Assembly: GCA_030840805.1 (NCBI GenBank)
Contig: JAVEDU010000054.1
Coordinates: 62,001-126,000, forward strand
DNA length: 64,000 nt
Direction of reading: 5' to 3'
From: Actinomycetota bacterium
GTDB taxonomy: Bacteria; Actinomycetota; Actinomycetes; Mycobacteriales; HKI-0501
Part shown: piece by piece, positions 58,428 through 64,000 of the stretch
How positions within the stretch are numbered: position 1 is the stretch's first letter
How the letters are laid out: every line of letters starts with the position of its first letter
The notes under the pieces: model-generated
Database searches by the model: none
Seen by the model: only the letters and a program-made list of their open reading frames with translations
Told to the model about the DNA's origin: nothing
Made by a program: the position numbers and the translations under genes

Positions 58428-58840
58428 GAGTTGGCGGTGAGCCGTTCGGTGAGCGCGCCGTCCGCGGCCGGCGGCGGGCCGACGACCAGGACGGGCCAGG
58501 TGGCCGCGTCCAGCATCGTGCCGGGGGCCGCGAGGGAGCGGGGGAGCGGGATGCCCGGCAGCACGTCGTTCGTGCCGACGGCGAGGACGACCCCGCCGAG
58601 TCGTGGCCGGCTCCCGGCCTCGCCGAGCCGGCGGCGTGCCGCGTCGCCGGGAACCCCGCCGTGGTAGGCGATCAGGCCCGGCACCGACGCCGCGACCCGG
58701 TCGACCCAGCCGAGGCCGGTGGGGTCACCGTGGCCCGCGGTGTCGGAGTCGCCGAAGAACCCGGCCTCGGGCCCGGTCAGGTCATCTTCGCGACGACGGA
58801 CAGCGGCAGGGTCCGCATCGCGACCGACAGCGGCGCCCAC
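58421..58840 (-). pseudogene. truncated SGNH/GDSL-type hydrolase
   Basis: Contains the SGNH block I (FFGDSDTAGHGDPTGLGWVD), a Gly block (AYHGGVPGDAARRR) and block III (GGVVLAVGTNDV), then VLVVGPPPAADGALTERLT, and ends four residues later at a TGA inside palindrome family B. The C-terminal third with the catalytic D-x-x-H is missing. At the other end no normal start codon lies near the GDS motif; the nearest in-frame GTG (58840) lies 64 bases inside the neighbouring SDR gene. Both ends look damaged, so I treat it as a remnant. Confidence 0.65.
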
Positions 58841-59523
58841 GGCCAGCGGGGCACGTACGCCTTCGCCGGCTCCCGCTCGATCGCCGCCGCGAGGTGCCGG
58901 CACCCGGTCTCGGTGTCGAGCATGAAGGGTGCCTTCGTCACCCGTTCGTTCATCTCCGACCGGATGTAGCCGGGGTAGATCGTGCTCACCGCGATCCCGG
59001 TGCCGCGAACATCGGCGCGGATGCCCTCGGCCAGGGACGCGACGGCCGCCTTCGTCGCCGCGTACGTGGTCATGTTCCGCGGCATCCCGCGGAGCGCGCT
59101 CATCGACGAGATCATCACGAGATGGCCCTGGCGCTGCGCGCGCATGATCTCCAGCGCGGCCTCGGACTGGGCGAGCGCGCCCAGCACGTTGGTGCGGGCG
59201 GTCTGGAGGTTGGCGTCGAAGTACCCGGTGCCGAGCGGCCGGCCCTTGCCGAGTCCCGCGTTCACGATCACCCGGTCCAGCGAGCCGAGCCCGTCACGGA
59301 ACGCACGGAACACCGCGAACACCTGCTCGTGGTCGTCGACGTCGAGCGCCGCGACGCTCACCCCGATGCCGGGGTGGGCCGTGAGCAGCTCGTCCCGGAG
59401 CTCCTCCAGGCGGTCGGTCCGGCGGGCGCACAGCGCGAGGTTCCGGCCGCGGGCGGCGAACTCCCGCGCCATGCCCGCGCCGAGGCCGGAGCTGGCGCCG
59501 GTGATGAGGATGTTCTGGCGCAC
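58777..59523 (-). CDS. short-chain dehydrogenase/reductase
   Basis: A classical SDR of 248 aa: ILITGASSGLGAGMAREFAA for NAD(P), an NAG motif in DRVIVNAGLG, the catalytic Ser in VMISSMSALRG and YAATK. The C-terminal TIYPGYIRSEMNERVTKAPF resembles the SDR7-like actinobacterial lipid dehydrogenases. The GTG at 59523 has AGGAG five bases upstream and follows the phosphatase stop by eight bases, so it is the last intact gene of the lipid-type operon. Substrate probably an oxo- or hydroxyacyl compound; inference. Confidence 0.85.
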   Translation of the reverse strand: MRQNILITGASSGLGAGMAREFAARGRNLALCARRTDRLEELRDELLTAHPGIGVSVAALDVDDHEQVFAVFRAFRDGLGSLDRVIVNAGLGKGRPLGTGYFDANLQTARTNVLGALAQSEAALEIMRAQRQGHLVMISSMSALRGMPRNMTTYAATKAAVASLAEGIRADVRGTGIAVSTIYPGYIRSEMNERVTKAPFMLDTETGCRHLAAAIEREPAKAYVPRWPWAPLSVAMRTLPLSVVAKMT

Positions 59524-59531
59524 GGACGCTC

Positions 59532-60176
59532 CTAGCGGTAGGTGAGCAGGCGCCGGCCGTCGCCGGCCACATGGGCGTGGTCGTTCACGGACAGCAGCGA
59601 CGCGCCGCTGCGGCCGAGGGCGACCGTGGTGATGCTCGTGTTGATCATCACGCGGTTGAGGGCGAGCCAGCCCTCCGGCGGTACGCCGAGCAGCGCGGCC
59701 GCGACCGCGCTGATCGGCCCGGCCGAGGTCACCACCACGGTGCTGCCGCCGCGGTCGATGTCGTTCAGCGCATCGCGGACCCGGGACCGGAACACCGGCC
59801 ACGGCTCGGGGTAGGACCCGCCGTCGGCACCGACCCACCGCGCCAGCGCGGCGTCCAGCATCTCCTGGAGCGCGCGGGCGGGGTCCGGCGCCCGGCCGAT
59901 GTTCGCCGTCGCCTCGGCCGGGAGAGCACCGAGGAGCGCGAGGTGGTCGTACTCGTCCCAGCGCGGATCCACCACCGCGCCGGTCAGGCCGGCCGCCGCG
60001 GCGGTCTGCCGCTGCCGGGCCAGCGCCCCGGTGATCACCCGGGTGGGCCGGACCCCGCGGCGTACCAGCTCGGCGCCCACCGCGCGGGCCTGCTCGCGGC
60101 CGAGGTCGGACAGCTCGTCGTACGCGCCCTCGAGCCCGGTCGCCTGGCCGTGCCGGACGAGGTGGATCGCGCCCAT
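59532..60176 (-). CDS. histidine phosphatase family protein
   Basis: Phosphoglycerate-mutase-like phosphatase of 214 aa with the RHG catalytic motif LVRHGQATGLEGAYDELSDL at the start, R-x-x-x-T in LARQRQTAAAA, and a second catalytic His region VVVTSAGPISAVAAALLG in which Ser-Ala-Gly stands where the family usually has a second His (commonly S-H-G). The loss of that His is worth noting. The ATG overlaps the kinase stop by one base (TGATG). Its place next to a small-molecule kinase suggests it acts on the kinase product. Confidence 0.82.
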   Translation of the reverse strand: MGAIHLVRHGQATGLEGAYDELSDLGREQARAVGAELVRRGVRPTRVITGALARQRQTAAAAGLTGAVVDPRWDEYDHLALLGALPAEATANIGRAPDPARALQEMLDAALARWVGADGGSYPEPWPVFRSRVRDALNDIDRGGSTVVVTSAGPISAVAAALLGVPPEGWLALNRVMINTSITTVALGRSGASLLSVNDHAHVAGDGRRLLTYR

Positions 60177-61231
60177 CAGCGGCCCTTCGCGGTCTGGCGG
60201 ATCAGCCGTCGGCAGCGGTGCTCCAGGTACCGGACCATGATCCAGTAGTGCCGGAAGGCGGGGTTGCGCGTCTGCCCCAGGTGGTACCGGTTGTAGATCT
60301 GCTGCGCGATGACCGCGAGCCGGAAGAGCCCGAACACCTCGTAGAACGTCCAGTTGTCCACCGGCAGCCCGGTGCGGTCGGCGTACTGCGCGACGACCTC
60401 CTCGCGCCGGAGCATCCCCGGCAGGTGGGTGGGCTGCCGCCGGGTCGCCCGGAACAGCCGGTCGTCGTCGGCGTGCACCCAGTACGCGAGGCTGCTGCCG
60501 AGGTCCATCAGCGGGTCGCCGATCGTGGCGAGCTCCCAGTCGAGGACCGCCCGCGGCACCAGGTTCTCGTCCAGCACCACGTTGTCCAGCCGGAAGTCTC
60601 CGTGCACGACCCGGCTCGCCACGTCGCCGGGCTGGTTCGCCTCCAGCCATGCCATCACCCGCGCGAAGCTCGGCACGTTCCGGGTCCTGGCCGCGCGGTA
60701 CCGCCGGGACCACCCGGCGACCTGGCGCCCGACGTAGCCCGGGCCGCGGCCGAGTGAGGCCAGGTCGCCCGCCGGCTCGACCCGGTGCAGCTCGACCAGC
60801 AGGTCGACCACCCGGGTGCCCAGCTCCCGCATGGTCGCCCGGTCGAGCGGCTCCTCCGGCCGGGCCCGCAGGATCGTGCCGGGCACCCGCTCCATGACGT
60901 AGAAGTCGCTGCCCAGCACGGCATGGTCGCTGCACAGCGCCACCATCGCCGGGACGTACGGGTAGACCGGCGCGAGGAGGGACTGGATCCGGTGCTCGCG
61001 CGCCATGTCGTGCCCCGAGGCGGGCTTGGCGCCGGCCGGCGGGCGGCGCAGGACCAGGTCGCGATCGGGATAGCGGAGCAGGTAGGTCAGGTTCGAGGCC
61101 CCGCCGGCGAACTGCCGCACCTCCGGGACGCCGGTCAGCTCCGGGACCTCGCCGTGCAGCCAGGCGGCGACGGCGGCGGTGTCGAAGGCGTCCTCGTCCC
61201 GGACCGGGCGGGCCCCGGCGTCGGCCGTCAC
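60176..61231 (-). CDS. aminoglycoside-phosphotransferase-like kinase (ACAD10/11-type)
   Basis: A 351-aa APH-fold kinase. Motifs are FAGGASNLTYLLRY for the nucleotide loop, LVLRRPPAGAKPASGHDMAR with the catalytic Lys region, the Brenner motif VVHGDFRLDNVVLDE and the metal site VLDWELATIGDPLMDLG. The sequence belongs to the group found fused to or beside acyl-CoA dehydrogenases; in human ACAD11 and bacterial levulinate catabolism such kinases phosphorylate 4-hydroxyacyl-CoA before the dehydrogenase removes phosphate. The GTG overlaps the SDR stop. That role fits the neighbours here but is inference. Confidence 0.87.
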   Translation of the reverse strand: MTADAGARPVRDEDAFDTAAVAAWLHGEVPELTGVPEVRQFAGGASNLTYLLRYPDRDLVLRRPPAGAKPASGHDMAREHRIQSLLAPVYPYVPAMVALCSDHAVLGSDFYVMERVPGTILRARPEEPLDRATMRELGTRVVDLLVELHRVEPAGDLASLGRGPGYVGRQVAGWSRRYRAARTRNVPSFARVMAWLEANQPGDVASRVVHGDFRLDNVVLDENLVPRAVLDWELATIGDPLMDLGSSLAYWVHADDDRLFRATRRQPTHLPGMLRREEVVAQYADRTGLPVDNWTFYEVFGLFRLAVIAQQIYNRYHLGQTRNPAFRHYWIMVRYLEHRCRRLIRQTAKGR

Positions 61232-62001
61232 TGCGCCTCGATCCTGCGGTGCAGCCGCTCGGCCGCCGCGACGGTCCGGCTGTGCACCAGCGCGGGCGCG
61301 TACCGCTTCGCGAGCCACGCCAGCCGGCCGACGCGCTCGGTGAGCACCAGGTACCGCCCGTGGTCGACCGCGTCGACCACCTTGGCCGCCACCTCCTCGG
61401 CGGACAGCCGGGCCCGGGTGACCAGCTTCGTGGTGAGCTCGGCCAGGGCCGGGTCGGGGCTGCGCACCGACGTGGCGAGGTTCGTCCGCACGAATCCAGG
61501 GCACACGAGCGTGGTCCGCACCCCGAACGGGGCCAGTTCCGAGCGCAGGGTGTCGGACAGCGCGACGACGCCCGCCTTGCTGACGTTGTACGAACCCATC
61601 GCCGGCGGGGTGAGGAGCCCGGCCAGGGAGGCGACGTTCACGACGTGCCCGGACCGCTGCGCCTTGAGCAGCGGCACGAACGTGCGGCAGCCGCGCACGG
61701 TGCTGAGCAGGTTCGTCTCGATGATCCAGTGCCAGTCCTCCATCGGCACGGCCTCGATCCGGCCGGCGGCGGCGACCCCGGCGTTGTTCACCAGGATGTC
61801 CAGGCCGCCCCACCGCTCCTCGCACCACGCCCGCGCCGCGGCCCAGGCATCGTCGTCGCGGACGTTCAGCGCGAGGCTGTTCGGCGCGTCCGGCGGGATG
61901 AGGTCCGTGTACAGCACCCGGTCGCCGGCCGCGGTGAAGCGGTCGGCCATCGCCCGGCCGAGCCCGGATCCCGCCCCGGTCACCAGTACGCGGCGGCTCA
62001 C
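61228..62001 (-). CDS. short-chain dehydrogenase/reductase
   Basis: A 257-aa SDR with RVLVTGAGSGLGRAMADRFT, LDILVNNAGVAAAGRIEA, catalytic Ser in VNVASLAGLL and YNVSK. The C-terminal half (LVCPGFVRTNLATSVRSPDP) and a 40-residue tail ending in a basic helix fit the actinobacterial SDR group linked to acyl-CoA enzymes. The GTG overlaps the acyl-CoA dehydrogenase stop and its own stop overlaps the kinase start, so all are tightly coupled. Likely oxidises a hydroxyacyl or alcohol group. Confidence 0.86.
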   Translation of the reverse strand: MSRRVLVTGAGSGLGRAMADRFTAAGDRVLYTDLIPPDAPNSLALNVRDDDAWAAARAWCEERWGGLDILVNNAGVAAAGRIEAVPMEDWHWIIETNLLSTVRGCRTFVPLLKAQRSGHVVNVASLAGLLTPPAMGSYNVSKAGVVALSDTLRSELAPFGVRTTLVCPGFVRTNLATSVRSPDPALAELTTKLVTRARLSAEEVAAKVVDAVDHGRYLVLTERVGRLAWLAKRYAPALVHSRTVAAAERLHRRIEAQ

Positions 62002-63212
62002 CGGCCCACCTCCGCCAGGTAGGGCGCGAGCTCGATCCGGGCGACCACCCCGCGGTGGACCTCGTCCGGGCCGTCCGCGAGCCGGATCGCGCGCGCGGTG
62101 GTCCAGGCGCCGGCGAGGGGGAAGTCGTCGGACAGCCCGGCGCCGCCGTGCAGCTGGATCGCCATGTCGATCACGCGCTGCGCCATCGTCGGCACCGCCA
62201 CCTTGATCTGCGAGACCGCGGACAGCGCGCCGGCGAGGCCCTGGGTGTCGAGCAGCCAGGCGGCGTGCAGCACGAGGAGCCGGGCCTGCTCGATGGCGAT
62301 GCGGGCGTCCGCGATGCGCTCGCGGTTGCCGCCGAGGTTCACCAGCGGCTTGCCGAACGCCGTCCTGGTGGCGCCGCGGCGGCAGGCCGCTTCGAGGGCG
62401 CGCTCGGCGAGGCCGATGAGCCGCATGCAGTGGTGGACCCGGCCGGGGCCGAGCCGGCCCTGCGCGATCTCGAACCCGCGCCCGGGGCCGGCGATGATCG
62501 CGCTCGCGGGGAGCCGGACGTCGGTGAACGACACCTCGCCGTGGCCGCCCGGCTCGTCGTAGAACCCCATCGTGGGCAGCATCCGCTCGACCGTCACGCC
62601 CGGGGTGTTCCGCGGGACCAGGACCATCGAGTGCCGGGCGTACCGGTGGGCCTGCGGGTCCGTGACGCCCATGAAGATGAGCACCTCGCAGTCCGGGTGG
62701 CCGACCCCGGTGCTCCACCACTTGCGGCCGTTGAGCACGACCTCGGCACCGTCCACGACGGCGGTCGCGGCCATGTTGGTGGCATCGGAGGAGGCCACGT
62801 CCGGCTCGGTCATGCAGAACGCCGACCGGATCTCCCCGGCCAGCAGCGGGAGCATCCAGCGGTCCTGCTGCTCGGCGGTGCCGAAGTGGTACAGCACCTC
62901 GATGTTGCCGGTGTCGGGCGCGTTGCAGTTGAACACCGTGGGTGCGAGCGCCGAGCGGCCCATCACCTCCGCGACCGGCGCGTAGTCCGAGGTCGAGAGC
63001 CCGGCGCCGTGCGTGTCGTCGGGCAGGAACAGGTTCCACAGGCCGGCGGCACGCGCCTTGGCCTTCAGCTCCTCGACGACGGGGGAGACGGTCCAGCCGC
63101 GCTCGGACACCGTGCGGAGGTACTCCGGCTCCACCGGGTCGATCTCGGCGCGGACGAACTCCTGGACGCGGTCCCGGTACTCCCGGGAGCGGGGCGACGG
63201 CGCGAAATCCAC
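61998..63212 (-). CDS. acyl-CoA dehydrogenase
   Basis: FAD enzyme of 404 aa. SAFCMTEPDVASSDATNMAA is the FAD and substrate signature, WWSTGVGHPDCEVLIFMGVT follows, and RVHHCMRLIGLAERALEAAC, RTAFGKPL and IQLHGGAGLSDDFPLAGAWT are the C-terminal landmarks. The length and the R-x-x-x-C-M-R segment fit the ACAD10/11-like group, agreeing with the APH kinase in the same operon. The GTG at 63212 has GAGGAG just upstream. First gene of the operon, directly under two TetR-type operators. Confidence 0.9.
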   Translation of the reverse strand: MDFAPSPRSREYRDRVQEFVRAEIDPVEPEYLRTVSERGWTVSPVVEELKAKARAAGLWNLFLPDDTHGAGLSTSDYAPVAEVMGRSALAPTVFNCNAPDTGNIEVLYHFGTAEQQDRWMLPLLAGEIRSAFCMTEPDVASSDATNMAATAVVDGAEVVLNGRKWWSTGVGHPDCEVLIFMGVTDPQAHRYARHSMVLVPRNTPGVTVERMLPTMGFYDEPGGHGEVSFTDVRLPASAIIAGPGRGFEIAQGRLGPGRVHHCMRLIGLAERALEAACRRGATRTAFGKPLVNLGGNRERIADARIAIEQARLLVLHAAWLLDTQGLAGALSAVSQIKVAVPTMAQRVIDMAIQLHGGAGLSDDFPLAGAWTTARAIRLADGPDEVHRGVVARIELAPYLAEVGR

Positions 63213-63229
63213 GGGCACTCCTCGGCCTT

Positions 63230-63246
63230 GTTGAGCAGTGCTCGAC
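63230..63246. promoter_or_regulatory. TetR-type operator, site 1
   Basis: GTTGAGC-AGT-GCTCGAC, an inverted repeat with six of seven bases matching per arm. It would lie around the start site of the acyl-CoA dehydrogenase operon, 31 bases (three helical turns) centre to centre from site 2. Confidence 0.7.
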
Positions 63247-63276
63247 AAGATAGCCGGTACGTTGAGCACCGCTCAA
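63247..63276 (-). promoter_or_regulatory. candidate promoter of the acyl-CoA dehydrogenase operon
   Basis: On the minus strand TTGAGC (63276-63271) and TATCTT (63252-63247) are 18 bases apart. The -35 box is inside operator site 2 and the start site (about 63240) inside site 1, so a bound repressor would block it. Confidence 0.5.
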
Positions 63277-63277
63277 C
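63261..63277. promoter_or_regulatory. TetR-type operator, site 2
   Basis: GTTGAGC-ACC-GCTCAAC, a perfect 7+7 inverted repeat with a three-base centre, matching site 1. It stands 22 bases before the TetR gene and over the -35 box of the opposite operon, as expected for an autoregulated divergent repressor. Confidence 0.75.
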
Positions 63278-63298
63278 ACAGCTCACCGGGGGGCCGGC

Positions 63299-63892
63299 AT
63301 GGCCGAGAGACTGCGGCAGGACGACCGTCGCCGGCAGCTCATCGGCATCGGGCTCGAGATCCTGGCCACCAAGCCGATCCACGCGCTGTCGGTCGACGAG
63401 GTGGCGGCGCGGGCCGGGATCTCCCGTGGGCTGCTGTTCCACTACTTCGCCACGAAGCAGGACTACTACGCCGCCGTCGTGCGCGCCGCCGCCCGCCGGC
63501 TGCTGACCGCGGCGCAGGCCGGACCGGAGGTCGCCCCGGACCGGCAGCTCCGGTCGACGGTCGCCGCGTACGTCGGGTTCGTGGTGCGGCACCGCGAGCC
63601 GTACCTGGCGTTCTTCCGCGGTGGCGCCGGTGCCGACCCGCAGATCCAGGCGATCTACGAGGAGGTCCGGGACGCGCTCACCGACCGGGCGCTGGCCGCG
63701 ACGGGCCTGCCGGCGAGCCCGGTCACCCGGCTCGCCGTACGCGGCTGGTGGTCGCTGGTGGAGAGCCTCGCCGTCGACCACTCCGGCGAGCGAGCCCCGG
63801 CGGTGGCCTCGGAGGCGCTGGTCTCGTACGCCGTCGACGCGCTGCCCGGCCTCCTGGCGGGTCTGGACCGGCTCACCGCGCCGGCGATCTAG
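63299..63892 (+). CDS. TetR/AcrR family transcriptional regulator
   Basis: A 197-aa repressor. The N-terminal DNA-binding domain (residues about 8-55) reads RRRQLIGIGLEILATKPIHA, then LSVDEVAARAGISRGLLFHYF with the helix-turn-helix; the rest is an all-helical ligand domain (LRSTVAAYVGFVVRHREPYL). GGGGGG precedes the ATG at 63299. The two operators in the gap suggest it represses itself and the acyl-CoA dehydrogenase operon, with an acyl-CoA as the probable inducer; the ligand is inference. Confidence 0.9.
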   Translation: MAERLRQDDRRRQLIGIGLEILATKPIHALSVDEVAARAGISRGLLFHYFATKQDYYAAVVRAAARRLLTAAQAGPEVAPDRQLRSTVAAYVGFVVRHREPYLAFFRGGAGADPQIQAIYEEVRDALTDRALAATGLPASPVTRLAVRGWWSLVESLAVDHSGERAPAVASEALVSYAVDALPGLLAGLDRLTAPAI

Positions 63893-64000
63893 AAGCGGCC
63901 CCGGTCGCGGCGTGGCGGTGACCTCGCCGGGTCGTCCCAGGTCCCCGCCGACCGGCGCGCCTGGCGCTGTACCGGGCCGGGCCTGGGTACCGTTTCCCGA
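63889..64000 (-). CDS. possible 3' end of a leftward gene, partial
   Basis: A frame open from the window edge ends in a TAG that overlaps the TetR stop (TCTAGA). The 36 visible codons end SAGTWDDPARSPPRRDRGRF, a basic and proline-rich tail of the sort found at the cytoplasmic end of membrane proteins. Too short to classify; given only because the frame is open and the composition coding-like. Confidence 0.35.
   Translation of the reverse strand, partial: RETVPRPGPVQRQARRSAGTWDDPARSPPRRDRGRF

Overview
The window is 64 kb of very GC-rich DNA (clearly above 70 percent GC by eye) from an actinomycete, most likely in or near the Pseudonocardiales. The evidence is frequent GTG starts, stop/start-overlapped operons, probable leaderless genes, two F420-type (LLM-class) oxidoreductases, a SigB/SigF-type sigma factor and a MoxR/DUF58/transglutaminase operon. 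I saw no rRNA, tRNA, CRISPR array, transposase, integrase or phage gene. The species assignment is inference.

Layout. 3-521 is the end of an FtsX-like permease. 1250-8760 is one tightly coupled operon for an activated heptose: a GmhB-type phosphatase, GmhA-type isomerase, fused HldE-type kinase/nucleotidyltransferase, short SDR, two GT9 heptosyltransferases and two other glycosyltransferases. 8724-11560 holds a STAS anti-sigma antagonist, a stress-type sigma factor and an F420-type oxidoreductase. 11570-12579 encodes a small unknown protein and an alpha/beta hydrolase that has lost its catalytic residues. 12670-16126 is an O-carbamoyltransferase with two GT2 glycosyltransferases, plausibly acting on the same surface glycan as the heptose operon. 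16277-21701 has an aldo/keto reductase, a secreted GH20 hexosaminidase, a secreted CocE-like hydrolase and a nitronate monooxygenase. 21703-27817 has an aldehyde dehydrogenase, NUDIX, GAF, a small protein, a diguanylate cyclase and FprA. 27694-31746 is a TgpA-like/DUF58/MoxR operon. 32837-35840 is a BtuFCD transporter behind a recognisable cobalamin riboswitch. 36004-39644 mixes single genes, including an LLM enzyme and an old yellow enzyme.

39675-49029 is a sugar or polyol catabolic island: a ROK repressor reads away from two TIM-barrel isomerases, an Rbs-type ABC importer and two Gfo/Idh/MocA dehydrogenases, and it ends in a truncated reading frame at a palindromic repeat. 49102-56322 contains a DUF2795 protein, a decayed DUF2278 gene, an FtsH paralogue, a DUF4186 protein, a Pro/Leu-rich exported protein coupled to a second diguanylate cyclase, and a saccharopine-dehydrogenase-like reductase. 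56595-58374 holds a DUF2784 protein and an MFS exporter. 58421-63892 is a lipid-type operon (acyl-CoA dehydrogenase, two SDRs, an APH-type kinase, a histidine phosphatase) facing a TetR gene across two matching operator palindromes.

Two families of intergenic palindromes occur twice each: 61 bp at 16142 and 49025, and about 55 bp at 32787 and 58372. Both begin and end in TGATCA, and in four cases that end supplies the stop codon of the adjoining reading frame. The strongest leads are the heptose/carbamoyl glycan locus without an epimerase, the riboswitch that identifies the B12 transporter, the palindromes, and the lost-triad hydrolase.
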